Virus record (IMG/VR): IMGVR_UViG_3300037838_000080
Coordinates: 1 to 43,830 of that record
Source of the DNA: a virus
Length of the DNA stretch: 43,830 nucleotides
Reading direction: 5' to 3' (one strand)
Part shown: positions 24,901-31,450 of the stretch, one piece after another
Layout of the letters: each line of letters starts with the position of its first letter
Position numbering within the stretch: the first letter of the stretch is position 1
Program-made: the position numbers and the translations under genes
The notes under the pieces: generated by a model
The model's database searches: none
Seen by the model: only the letters and a program-made list of their open reading frames with translations
What the model was told of the DNA's origin: nothing

Positions 24901-27250
24901 TGAAATAGTAATGTTAAGAGGACTTACAAGAGTAATAAACAATTCAATATCAGTGTCAACTAGTGTAAATAAACTACGTTCATTAACCAGAATTATAAGT
25001 GAGTCCATATCAGTACAAACATTCAGAGACAGACTTAGAGCACTTACCAGAATGATAAATGAATCTATACAGTCATCTGAAACATTCTACCGTTCAGTCA
25101 GTAGAATATTTAATGAAAGTATTCAGGTATCAACTGGAGTAGTATTTGTAAGGTCAATGATGAAAATAATTAATGACAGTATAAACACATTGGAATCAAT
25201 CATATACACAAGAGGATTAATTAGAATTATAAATAACACTGTATCAGTACTATTTGATTCTGACAGATTAAGAGGATTAACTAGACATATAAACGAATCA
25301 GTATCCATTCAAACATTCCGTGAAAAACTCAGAGTATTATTGAGAGTAGTGGATGAATCAGTATCATTGAATGAAACAACTGTCAAACTCAGAGGTATGT
25401 TAAAAGTAATTAATAATACAATACAATCATCTGAGGGAACAATTAAACTTAGAGGTTTAACAAGACTCATAAACGAATCCATCTCAGTACAGACATTCAG
25501 AGACAGACTCAGAGCACTCACCAGAATAATTAATGAATCTATAAGTTCATCCGAATCATTCAGAAAGAGTTTCACTAGAACATTTACTGAAACAGTTCAG
25601 ACATCTGATGCAACCATATTTGTAAGAAGTATGTTAAAAGTATTAACAGATAATGTATCTATTAACACAATAACAGTACCAGTGAGAGGATTGATAAGAA
25701 GTGTCAATGACAATATACAATCATCAGAAGGTGTAATCAAACTTAGAGGCTTAACTAGAATGATTAATGAATCAGTATCAGTTCAAACATTCAGAGATAG
25801 ATTAAGAACAATGGTTAGAATTATAGATGAATCCATATCTTCATTTGAAGGAGTAGTAAGACTCAGAGGACTCACAAGACTTATCAATGAATCTATCTCA
25901 GTACAAACATTCAGGGATAGACTCAGAGTAATGACTAGAGTTATCAACGAATCAGTACAGTCAATAGAAGATACAATAAAATTAAGAGGAATGATGAAGA
26001 TAGTTAATAATACATTAAACATGAGTGAGGGTATCATAAGACTCAGAGGTTTAACCAGATTGATAAATGAGAATATGAATATATTAGAAACCGTACATTC
26101 AATAAAAACTATAATCAAATTATTGTCAGAGTCTGTATCAATACAATCATCTGTAGTAAGACTCAGAGGACTCACAAGATCAATAAACGAATCCACATCA
26201 GTTACTGAAACCACTAATAGATTGAGAGGAATATTAAGAAATATAGATGAATCTATAAACATATCAGAAGGGTTGATCAACCTCAAAAGTTTAACTAGAC
26301 ATATCAACGAGTCAGTATCCGTTCAGACATTCAGGGATAGATTAAGAACAATAATAAGAATGATTAATGAGTCAGTATCTTCATCTGAAGTGGTATTAAA
26401 TATAAGAGTATTAACCAGAATGGTAAATGAATCTATCTCAGTACAAACATTCAGAGAGAATCTTAGAACAATGGTAAGAATCATTAATGAATATGTTCAA
26501 ACATCTGAGGGATTAATAAGATTAAGAGAACTATCAAAGATAATTAATAATACCTTGAGTGTAGGAGAGGTTAACATTAAACTCATGAGTATAACAAGAT
26601 CCATATCTGATAATATAAACATGTCAGAAGGTATCATGAGGTTGAGAGGATTAACCAGACTCATAGATGAGTCCATATCAGTACAGACTTTCCGTGAAAA
26701 CCTTAGAACAATATTCAGAGTTATTAACGAGTCAGTTCAATCTACTGAAAACATAATTAGATTAAGAGGACTTGTTAAACAGATTGATTCTACCATTGGT
26801 ATATCAGAATCCATATTAAAAACAAGAGGATTGATTAGAATTATATCATCTAACATATCTGTCAGTGAAGGTATAATAAAGATGAAAAGTATAATCAGAT
26901 TGATATCTGATAGTATTAGTATAAATGAAATCATATTAAGATACAGAGGACTTACATTTATGGTTAATGAGGTAATTCAATTAACTGAATCATTAATGAC
27001 TATATTAGGAAGAGTGAAGGTGATAGTAGAATCAATATCAATACAAACATTCAGAACCAGTTCAAGAGGATTAATAAGAATAGTGAATGAATCCATAAGC
27101 ATATCATTATCACTATCCAAATTATTACAAGACGGTGCTGTAAGGGTTATAAAGACGTTTGGTATACATAGTAGATCTAAGACTGTAGGAACACATGATA
27201 GATCACAAAGTACAAATACTTATAAAAGAGATAAGGATATAGGTTGTTAA
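18941..27250 (+). CDS. Giant 20-residue-repeat protein, probable tail-associated fibre or adhesin
   Basis: About 2,769 residues (start ATG 18941; an in-frame TTG lies at 18932). The N-terminus has FQ motifs (VFQTNIFQSNIYQGEWGGYT). Most of the rest is a 20-residue repeat in two alternating flavours: L-T-R-(I/L)-I-N-E-S-I-Q-S-S-E-G-I-I-(R/K)-L-R-G, and the same start followed by S-(V/I)-Q-(T/S)-F-R-D-R-L-R; I count about 33 copies of the S(V/I)Q(T/S)FR form. Four FQ insertions recur inside (for example RLFQSDIFQNIFQSGSEAL). There is no signal peptide, membrane segment or enzyme motif. Similar ESL/SDS-type repeats occur in large phage proteins of unknown role. Position after fibre genes and before a BppU-like gene suggests a long virion fibre, but this is inference. 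Confidence 0.6.
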   Translation: MSQVFQTNIFQSNIYQGEWGGYTFQSNVFQGKYKKKVFQNDVLQSDIFSAGHIYSKVFDVTDIIIKTINESLNITVNITNIRSLIRITNESISIQQFRSNLRELIKLVLESSSISDNRNSTRGLMRLADESIQSDENITKYQIIIRNLAEGIQPSESKSILRGLKRTISNTLSVSEVKNKASGLTKHISDTLSVQSFRIKTRQIVKKVADTIQSSETTNKLRVLNRSISETIQSSEILNPLRTLVRTVSDNVSIQSFRVKTKQIIKHISDTLSVSSAFTKLKSMTKLINESYQLVENDIKLRSLGRIINNTVQSTEGIIRLRGLTRLINESVTVQTFRLRTRYIIKLLNESIQSSETFYRSVSRIFNESIQVTVNRLFQSDIFQNIFQSGSEALRLMSKVKLINESISVQTFRYRLRTLTRMVNESIQSSEGIIRLRVLTRLFNESIQTAEGLVKLRGLTRIINNSISIQTFRLNIRQLIKHISDTVNSTDNTIKLRTLGRVINNTINTSEGILKLRSLTRTVSDSVSIQTFRLNTRQIIKHISDSVSVSDSLVRLKSITKLLSESIQSSEGIIRLRGITRLINETIQSSEGITRLRILTRMINESISIQSFRLRARVMIKLLNESIQSSETFYRSVSRIFNESIQVTINRLFQSDIFQNIFQSGSEALRLMIKVKLINESISVQTFRDRLRIIKRILNESIQSSESFRKSMTMSFNESVQVRFGYVSRNSMLRLINESVSIQTFRENLRTIIRIINESIQYSDVILRLRVLTRLVTDNVFVNESLIHLSSMLRVVNNTISISYVNVNLRSLIRTVSDNVSIQTFRLNTRQLIKHISESIQSSETITRLLTIGRIINNNLSVNESTIKLRVLIRNINESISIQSFRDRLRMLIKHVSESLSISEGLTELRSINRIINNTIQSTEGIIRLRSITRLINESISVQTFRDRLRGLTRIINESINSSENITKLRSLTRVVNNIISVLFSSDRLRVLTRFINESISVQSFRDRLRGLTRIINESIQSSEGIIRLRIIVKSISDTVQSSEYIIRLRNITRIINNIIQSTEGITRLRILTRMINESISVQSFRDRLRLLTRIINESIQSSETFYRSVSRIFNESIQITFSRLFQSVVFQNIFQGGNEALRVMSKIRIITENVSVQTFRDRLRGLTRMVNESIQSYEGILRLRLLTKIINNTLSINESQIKLSSLIRSISESISVQTFREKLRILTKLVSETVNTSDGVIRIRDIIRIINSVINTTESLTRLRVLTRTIVDSISINTGVLNTRQLIKHITDTINSTEGLVKLKSITKLLSESIQSSDGVIKLRTLGRIINESIQTTESIIKLRGLTRMINESISVQTFRDRLRGLTRIINESIQSSETFYRSVSRIFNESIQVTANRIFQSDIFQNIFQGGTEYIKLMGRIRVVNNNISVAESFVRLSSFLRVISNTVQTTESYVRNISLKRIINNTVQSSEGIIKLRGLTRLINESVSIQTFREKLRFIIRILNESVQSVEDILYTRVLFKVLNESLSILESHVNLRVLSRVINNIIQSSEDIIRLRGLTRIISESISVQTFRDRLRALTRMVNESIQSSESFRKSMTMTFSESISTLESHVNIRVLKRVINNTIQSSEGEIKVGGFIKVINNTLNITFGYVKNRSITRVINNIIQSSETFYRSMSRTFNEIVQVRIGYVFRRSLLRLINESVSVQTFRDRLRFLTRIINETVQSSEGLTRLRVLVRIINNTLSVSELLVKLQTINRIISESVSIQTFREKLRVLLRVVSDNISVSEGITKLRGINRVISEVESYSESLVKLQTIKRVINNTLNVSESNVKLQTIIRTFNESISVQTFRDRLRFLTRIINESIQYSEGVVRLRGIIRSVNNTIQYTESFRKAVSMSFSESLSLSEGNIPLRSLIRTISESVSIQTFREKLRVMFKVLNESVSLSETSLFLRGIIRTISETMYILRIRIGVFQYVFQNNVFQSGYEIVMLRGLTRVINNSISVSTSVNKLRSLTRIISESISVQTFRDRLRALTRMINESIQSSETFYRSVSRIFNESIQVSTGVVFVRSMMKIINDSINTLESIIYTRGLIRIINNTVSVLFDSDRLRGLTRHINESVSIQTFREKLRVLLRVVDESVSLNETTVKLRGMLKVINNTIQSSEGTIKLRGLTRLINESISVQTFRDRLRALTRIINESISSSESFRKSFTRTFTETVQTSDATIFVRSMLKVLTDNVSINTITVPVRGLIRSVNDNIQSSEGVIKLRGLTRMINESVSVQTFRDRLRTMVRIIDESISSFEGVVRLRGLTRLINESISVQTFRDRLRVMTRVINESVQSIEDTIKLRGMMKIVNNTLNMSEGIIRLRGLTRLINENMNILETVHSIKTIIKLLSESVSIQSSVVRLRGLTRSINESTSVTETTNRLRGILRNIDESINISEGLINLKSLTRHINESVSVQTFRDRLRTIIRMINESVSSSEVVLNIRVLTRMVNESISVQTFRENLRTMVRIINEYVQTSEGLIRLRELSKIINNTLSVGEVNIKLMSITRSISDNINMSEGIMRLRGLTRLIDESISVQTFRENLRTIFRVINESVQSTENIIRLRGLVKQIDSTIGISESILKTRGLIRIISSNISVSEGIIKMKSIIRLISDSISINEIILRYRGLTFMVNEVIQLTESLMTILGRVKVIVESISIQTFRTSSRGLIRIVNESISISLSLSKLLQDGAVRVIKTFGIHSRSKTVGTHDRSQSTNTYKRDKDIGC
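19973..20127 (+). repeat. 155-bp internal duplication, copy 1
   Basis: Copy 1 matches 20798-20952 with a single mismatch at an offset of 825 bp (275 codons). It covers the SSETFYRSVSRIFNESIQ and FQ insertion module. Related but more diverged copies start near 22240, 23070 and 25078. Confidence 0.85.
20798..20952 (+). repeat. 155-bp internal duplication, copy 2
   Basis: Partner of 19973-20127, in the same reading frame. Near-identity of this pair against diverged neighbours points to a recent in-frame recombination or gene conversion event. Confidence 0.85.
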
Positions 27251-27251
27251 T

Positions 27252-27587
27252 ATGAGTATGAATATGGAAGGAAGATCAACGGAATTTAGAGTAAAAGTGG
27301 GGGCTACTGCTACCTTACAACTAACTATAGGTTTAGATTTATCCAATACTGTGACATTTGCTACTGGTAAATGGAAGGTTTGGAAGCCTGATGGAACACT
27401 AGTTATAAATGGAAACATAGTATATACCACAAGAGCAACTGGAATAGTATCATATACATTAACATCATCAGATACAGCCACAGCAAATGCTGGTAATTGG
27501 TCAGGAGAGGTGGAACTATTAGATAGTTCTGGTGGTATATCTGAACAGACAAAAACATTCAATTTTGTTATAGAAGAATCATACTAA
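27252..27587 (+). CDS. Small BppU-N-like baseplate domain protein
   Basis: The 111-residue all-beta protein reads GRSTEFRVKVGATATLQLTI, WKVWKPDGTLVINGNIVYTT, GIVSYTLTSSDTATANAGNW and a final strand TFNFVIEES. This layout (strand with binary polar/apolar pattern, K-x-P-D-G-T turn, G-x-V-x-Y-x-L-x-x-x-D, then G-x-W-x-G-E-V-E-L) matches the BppU N-terminal/Ig-like domain that attaches accessory fibres to baseplates. It starts one base after the giant gene stop, so it is translated from the same mRNA. It could be an adaptor for the giant protein. Confidence 0.55.
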   Translation: MSMNMEGRSTEFRVKVGATATLQLTIGLDLSNTVTFATGKWKVWKPDGTLVINGNIVYTTRATGIVSYTLTSSDTATANAGNWSGEVELLDSSGGISEQTKTFNFVIEESY

Positions 27588-27590
27588 CAA

Positions 27591-27598
27591 TATATAAA
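27591..27598 (+). promoter_or_regulatory. TATA box of the 27622 small gene
   Basis: TATATAAA begins 31 nt before ATG 27622. Confidence 0.5.
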
Positions 27599-27621
27599 TA
27601 CTATGTTATAATCATTATTAT

Positions 27622-27747
27622 ATGGCAGATCTTAAAGTAGTAGCATCTGGAGTTTGTGAAGAATGTAATCATACTCAATCAGCACATGAAGGTAATACAA
27701 CATGTGATATTGATGGTTGTAACTGTACAAACATTGGAAGTTACTAA
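27622..27747 (+). CDS. 41-residue Cys/His zinc-binding miniprotein
   Basis: The peptide contains CEECNHTQSAHEG, then TTCDIDGCNCTN: C-x2-C-N-H-x4-H followed by C-x4-C-x-C. Such small Cys/His proteins fold around one or two zinc ions. A second protein with the same C-x2-C-N-H-x4-H start and C-N-C end is encoded at 36687-36845. Its own promoter shows it is a real gene. Function unknown; possibly a small adaptor or regulator. Confidence 0.65.
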   Translation: MADLKVVASGVCEECNHTQSAHEGNTTCDIDGCNCTNIGSY

Positions 27748-27749
27748 CA

Positions 27750-27757
27750 CTTATATG
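27750..27757 (+). promoter_or_regulatory. TATA-like box of the Cas4-like gene
   Basis: CTTATATG begins 29 nt before ATG 27779. Confidence 0.5.
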
Positions 27758-27778
27758 TAGTTTAATTTAACATATAAT

Positions 27779-28543
27779 ATGTTAAAATTAGATGACATTA
27801 ATAATCATATTTACTTTGAATTCAGAAGAGCACAAGTAGAAGCAATGAAAACTGAGAGACTTGGTGTAATACATGTATCAGATATTATCAAACCGTGTAT
27901 GCGTAATGTAATTTATAAAAAGACTTTGACACATACAGGTATGTCAACAGAGGATTATAAATCTTTATACTTTGGACAAATTGTACATTCAAATTCTATG
28001 ATAGCCAAACCAGAACATCATGAAAAGTTTCTAGCATATAATTATGTAAAGGATGAACCTCTAACAAGAGAAGAAGCATTACAAATACCACCAGAAGACC
28101 CAGAGCATTTAGATATTATATATGGTAGTATAGATGATGTGTTGGAAATTGACGGGAAATGGGTGATTTGTGACAAAAAGACAACAGGATCTATAGACTA
28201 TTTTTCCAAGTATAATTCGAGACCAAGTGAATCACATACAGACCAAATCAATAGGTATAGAGTACTCTTAAAGAAATGCTATGATATTGATGCAGAGTTT
28301 GGATGTGTGGTATACATATCTAATAGAATAGAAAAGGATAAGAGAGAGAAACCTGCCATACTTTCATTTAAACTTAAACCTATAGAGGCTACATTAAAGG
28401 ATATGATAGAGAAATCACGTATAATTAAAGACTCTATGAATAATTGTAATCTTCCTGAGAGAACTAAATGTTATTTATGTGACGGTATGTGTGAGTATGC
28501 TAGTATGTGTTTCGAGGATAACAGGAAGAAATGGAAGGAGTAA
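27779..28543 (+). CDS. Cas4/RecB-like PD-(D/E)XK exonuclease with Fe-S cysteines
   Basis: The 254-residue product has the nuclease core: His in FGQIVH (H70), GSIDDVLEIDG (D119/D120), VICDKKTTG (D132-x-K134) and DQINRYRVLL (Q156), the Q-motif of RecB-family nucleases. Cysteines flank the core: C40 (KPCMRN) and C231, C234, C238, C244 (CYLCDGMCEYASMC). This arrangement is that of Cas4/AddB-type nucleases, which hold a 4Fe-4S cluster. Such enzymes trim DNA ends. No cas1 or CRISPR array is nearby, so a role in viral recombination or packaging is more likely than spacer acquisition. Its end overlaps the next small ORF by 13 nt. Confidence 0.8.
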   Translation: MLKLDDINNHIYFEFRRAQVEAMKTERLGVIHVSDIIKPCMRNVIYKKTLTHTGMSTEDYKSLYFGQIVHSNSMIAKPEHHEKFLAYNYVKDEPLTREEALQIPPEDPEHLDIIYGSIDDVLEIDGKWVICDKKTTGSIDYFSKYNSRPSESHTDQINRYRVLLKKCYDIDAEFGCVVYISNRIEKDKREKPAILSFKLKPIEATLKDMIEKSRIIKDSMNNCNLPERTKCYLCDGMCEYASMCFEDNRKKWKE

Positions 28544-28626
28544 AAATATCAGTACCTTGTCAAAAAGGATATCATACAAAGTGTTTTAAATGCTCATGTA
28601 TATGTCATAAAGTTGCTGGAGAGTAA
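28531..28626 (+). CDS. 31-residue Cys-rich miniprotein
   Basis: MEGVKISVPCQKGYHTKCFK begins the ORF, followed by CSCICHKVAGE. The cysteines and histidines (C-x4-H-x2-C-x2-C-x-C-x-C-H) could bind zinc. It overlaps the nuclease gene by 13 nt and abuts the next start (TAA then TTG), so it sits inside an operon. Too short to assign; evidence is metal-ligand density and tight packing. Confidence 0.5.
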   Translation: MEGVKISVPCQKGYHTKCFKCSCICHKVAGE

Positions 28627-29397
28627 TTGTTAATATATTTTAATGGGAATAACAAAGCCCATATGGAAACCTTACAGGCATGTAAGGTAAAGAATGTAGT
28701 ACTATCATTCAAGTATTCATATGCTAATATAACAAAATTTCATTCACGATTTGAAAAGATATTTGTGGTAGCAGGTACAAAGACTGAACCAGAAAGGTAT
28801 TATGAATTGTTAAAAAAACATAAGGAATTATATGATGTAGCAATACAGTTCGACAAGTTATATGATATGGATGCAACTATTAAATATTATCATAAGGAAA
28901 GAGAGATGGGTATAGACTGGACTATCCCTGTGTTACAAGAGAATTATATTAATCATTTGTCAAGGATACATCCAGAGCCTGATACATATGTTGCTCTAGG
29001 TGAAATACATGGTAAGTTAGAGACAGAAGATCAGATAAGGAAGTTACCTCCCAATCTAAAGTATCATGGTTTAGCAAAAGGAAAGTATGTTAATCAGACT
29101 AGACTGTTTGAATCAATAGATACATCAGGGTGGGTATCAGCAGCAATGTCTAAGAAATGTGAAGTATGGAGTAATAACTCTACTAACTTTATGTTCTTTG
29201 GAGACAAAGGTAAGGCAATGATACCAATGTTAAACCATGCATGTGAAGTACATAAAGAGTATATGGAAATATGTGGAATAGATAAGAACAAACTAATAGA
29301 AGGAGATTACTACACATTACTTAAAGCCCCATTCGCTTTACTATACATGCCAATGTGCAAACAATTAAATATACTAGATAAAAACTTTGATATGTAA
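28627..29397 (+). CDS. TIM-barrel protein resembling phage TGT/DpdA-like enzymes
   Basis: The 256-residue product starts at TTG 28627, directly after the preceding stop; the start MLIYFNGNNKAHMETLQACK forms the first strand and helix, so TTG is preferred over later ATGs. Later elements VKNVVLSFKYSY, MGIDWTIPVLQ, DTYVALGEIHGK, LKYHGLAKGKY and ESIDTSGWVSAA follow the order seen in tRNA-guanine transglycosylase-like barrels (IPVLQ strand; LGG strand; HGLG strand; SxDSxxW strand). In phages and islands, DpdA-type members insert 7-deazaguanines into DNA. The TGT zinc-site cysteines are not visible. No preQ0-synthesis genes are present; the archaeal host makes such precursors for archaeosine. The call is a pattern reading only. 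Confidence 0.45.
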   Translation: MLIYFNGNNKAHMETLQACKVKNVVLSFKYSYANITKFHSRFEKIFVVAGTKTEPERYYELLKKHKELYDVAIQFDKLYDMDATIKYYHKEREMGIDWTIPVLQENYINHLSRIHPEPDTYVALGEIHGKLETEDQIRKLPPNLKYHGLAKGKYVNQTRLFESIDTSGWVSAAMSKKCEVWSNNSTNFMFFGDKGKAMIPMLNHACEVHKEYMEICGIDKNKLIEGDYYTLLKAPFALLYMPMCKQLNILDKNFDM

Positions 29398-29399
29398 AG

Positions 29400-29407
29400 T
29401 TTAAATA
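29400..29407 (+). promoter_or_regulatory. TATA-like box of the terminase operon
   Basis: TTTAAATA begins 31 nt before ATG 29431. Confidence 0.5.
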
Positions 29408-29430
29408 CTTTGATTTAATTAAAGTTATAT

Positions 29431-29949
29431 ATGACTGAGGATATATTTAAGATTAAACCTTTAGATGAACATGGTGCAAAGGTTGTAGTTGATGGGCATA
29501 AGACCGTATCACCATTCAATTCTGCCAAACATTTAAAGACTGCAAACATACCAGCACTATGTGATCAATGTGTATATCGTAGTATAGACTCTGGTGGTAA
29601 CGGTAAATGTCCCAAGTATGAAGCAGGTGCAATGTGTGCAATTAGAAAAGATTTTGTTGCATTGATAAATGACTTGGATACAAGAAACCCAGAACATGTA
29701 AAGACCATGCTAGATATGTTAGCCAAACTGTCATTTGAAAATGTACTCATGGCTTTAACAGAATCAAAGTTTGATGGCAACATACCTGACAGGAATACTA
29801 AATCAGAGGTTAATACTTTACTCAAAATCATATCAACTATAGGTGAAATATCTTCCAAGATTACAATAAGCGAGGAGAAAACATTTAACAAGATGGGTGA
29901 TATAGAATCAATATTCAGACAGATTAAGGAGAAGAAATCTCTTGACTGA
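29431..29949 (+). CDS. Probable small terminase subunit
   Basis: The 172-residue product lies one miniprotein upstream of the large terminase gene, in the usual place of the small subunit. It has an N-terminal four-cysteine motif (CDQC, residues about 44-47, then GKCPKYEAGAMC, about 59-69) likely to bind zinc, and a helical C-terminal half (HVKTMLDMLAKLSFENVLMA; TLLKIISTIGEISSKI) suitable for oligomerisation. Small terminases recognise packaging DNA and form rings. No clear HTH is visible, so the assignment depends on position and the helical, DNA-packaging context. Confidence 0.5.
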   Translation: MTEDIFKIKPLDEHGAKVVVDGHKTVSPFNSAKHLKTANIPALCDQCVYRSIDSGGNGKCPKYEAGAMCAIRKDFVALINDLDTRNPEHVKTMLDMLAKLSFENVLMALTESKFDGNIPDRNTKSEVNTLLKIISTIGEISSKITISEEKTFNKMGDIESIFRQIKEKKSLD

Positions 29950-29953
29950 TAAA

Positions 29954-30037
29954 ATGAAATTGAGTGATTCATGTTGTGCAATATGTGGATGTGATTGTGA
30001 TGTTGATTGTGAATGTCCATGTCACGGAGTATATTAA
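29954..30037 (+). CDS. 27-residue ultra-Cys-rich miniprotein
   Basis: MKLSDSCCAICGCDCDVDCE continues to CPCHGVY: eight cysteines and one histidine in 27 residues, with C-x-C and C-C pairs like a metallothionein. It is placed between the two terminase genes, and its TAA touches the terminase ATG at 30038. It starts 4 nt after the previous stop. The packing and composition argue for a real peptide; function unknown (metal binding likely). Confidence 0.55.
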   Translation: MKLSDSCCAICGCDCDVDCECPCHGVY

Positions 30038-31420
30038 ATGGGACAAACTAAGAAAGAAATAATAGACGACAGAAAAGTATTCATGCAGAGTATATTAGAT
30101 TGTGCATATAAACCAAGTGTATTCAGTAAGGTTTTCTTAGGTCATGATTTATTTGATTATAATATAAAGTATGTAGATTGTAAGGATAGATTCATAGTAT
30201 ATCGTTCAGGAAGACAAGTAGGTAAAACCATGTCAACTGCTGTTAAATCAGTACACTTTGCTTTCTTTGCACCATTACTATCTAAAACAGTTAAGAAAGA
30301 ATGTATAATAGTTATTGCTGCACCTACACAAAACCAAGCTGGTATCATGTTTGATAGAATAAGATCACTTGTTATGAATAGTGATTTCTTAAAAGGATAT
30401 GTAGTTAGAAACACACAAACAGAATTATGGCTTAACTTTTTAGATAACACAGGTATGAGTAAAATCATTACAAGAGCAACTGGTGAAACTGGTACTGCAC
30501 TCAGAGGATATTCACCACACGTAATCATAGCAGACGAATGTTCTTTCATTAAAACAGATATACTTAGAGCCTTCTTGCCATCTGGTATGGCTACACAGGC
30601 TAAAGTGTGGTTAACATCAACACCTTTCTCCAAGGCAGGTTATTTCTTTGAGGCATGTCAGAACTCTACACCTAGAAACCCTGATGGTATGTGGACAGAA
30701 TTTCATGTAAAGTCAACAGAGAACCCTCTCATTCAAGAAGACCCTACATTCATTGAAGAAATTAAACGTCTTACCAAAGAGGAATATGTACAAGAGGTGG
30801 AGGGGGAATTCCTAGACATTGGTGATGCATTGATTCCAGCTTCATTAATACAAGAAGCAATAGTAGATGGTAAACCTAAAGGAAGAGTTCAATATTATAT
30901 GGGAGTAGATGTTGCTAGGACTGGTAGAGATGAGACAGTATTCACAATAATCAAAGTAGATGAAAATAATATAGTATTTGTAGAAGATGTTATAGCAGAG
31001 TCACAAAGTAATGTAGTAGATGTAGCAGGAAAAGTTAAAGATCTAGTAAGAGATTATCATATAGAGACAGTTTATGTAGATGAGACAGGACTTGGTGGTG
31101 GGTTGGTAGACCTTTGTAGATCACAAGATACCCCAGTAAGAGGAGTAATGTTCTCATTACAGGAGAAAGCAGAGATGTATAAGAACCTTAGATTACTATT
31201 TGAGAACCATAATATCAAACTTAAACAGATTAACAAACTAATATATCAACTATCATATCTTAGAAGAGAGTATACTGAATCAGGGGTAATGAAGATTAAA
31301 TCATATGAACACGACGACTATCCAGACTCACTTGTACTGGCTTGTCGAGCAGTGAGTGCTGGAAATCAATGGCATGTAATGGATATAGGTAAGAATATAC
31401 AAAAGGCATTGTTTGGGTAA
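30038..31420 (+). CDS. terL: Large terminase subunit (ATPase-nuclease)
   Basis: The 460-residue product powers DNA packaging into the head. Motifs: Walker A YRSGRQVGKT (residues 55-64), Walker B VIIADEC (162-168), coupling motif LTSTP (192-196). The RNase H-fold nuclease domain has MGVDVARTGRDET (D291), VYVDETGLGGGLVD (D348) and DDYPDS (D427 and/or D430). Order, spacing and total length match complete terminases, so ATPase and nuclease should both be active. It begins immediately after the stop of the Cys-rich miniprotein. The gene is about 30 kb from the visible head genes, unlike most siphoviruses where it is next to the portal, which is not in this window. Confidence 0.95.
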   Translation: MGQTKKEIIDDRKVFMQSILDCAYKPSVFSKVFLGHDLFDYNIKYVDCKDRFIVYRSGRQVGKTMSTAVKSVHFAFFAPLLSKTVKKECIIVIAAPTQNQAGIMFDRIRSLVMNSDFLKGYVVRNTQTELWLNFLDNTGMSKIITRATGETGTALRGYSPHVIIADECSFIKTDILRAFLPSGMATQAKVWLTSTPFSKAGYFFEACQNSTPRNPDGMWTEFHVKSTENPLIQEDPTFIEEIKRLTKEEYVQEVEGEFLDIGDALIPASLIQEAIVDGKPKGRVQYYMGVDVARTGRDETVFTIIKVDENNIVFVEDVIAESQSNVVDVAGKVKDLVRDYHIETVYVDETGLGGGLVDLCRSQDTPVRGVMFSLQEKAEMYKNLRLLFENHNIKLKQINKLIYQLSYLRREYTESGVMKIKSYEHDDYPDSLVLACRAVSAGNQWHVMDIGKNIQKALFG

Positions 31421-31421
31421 A

Positions 31422-31429
31422 TTTATATA
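31422..31429 (+). promoter_or_regulatory. TATA box of the 31451 gene
   Basis: TTTATATA begins 29 nt before ATG 31451, directly after the terminase stop. Confidence 0.65.
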
Positions 31430-31450
31430 GAATAATTACTTCATTTATAT

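Noticed and set aside
19093-26934. Many minus-strand ORFs (up to 174 codons) across the giant repeat gene
   Set aside because: They arise periodically from the repeats and share the same repetitive antisense peptide; the plus frame is open for 8.3 kb.
18941-27250. CRISPR-like array
   Set aside because: The repeats are in-frame protein repeats without constant-length spacers, and codon-level variation keeps the amino-acid pattern.
27779-28543. CRISPR adaptation module
   Set aside because: A Cas4-like protein alone, with no cas1, cas2 or array, does not support a CRISPR system.
30157-30633. Minus-strand ORF of 158 codons in the terminase gene
   Set aside because: The opposite strand encodes catalytic terminase motifs over the same bases.
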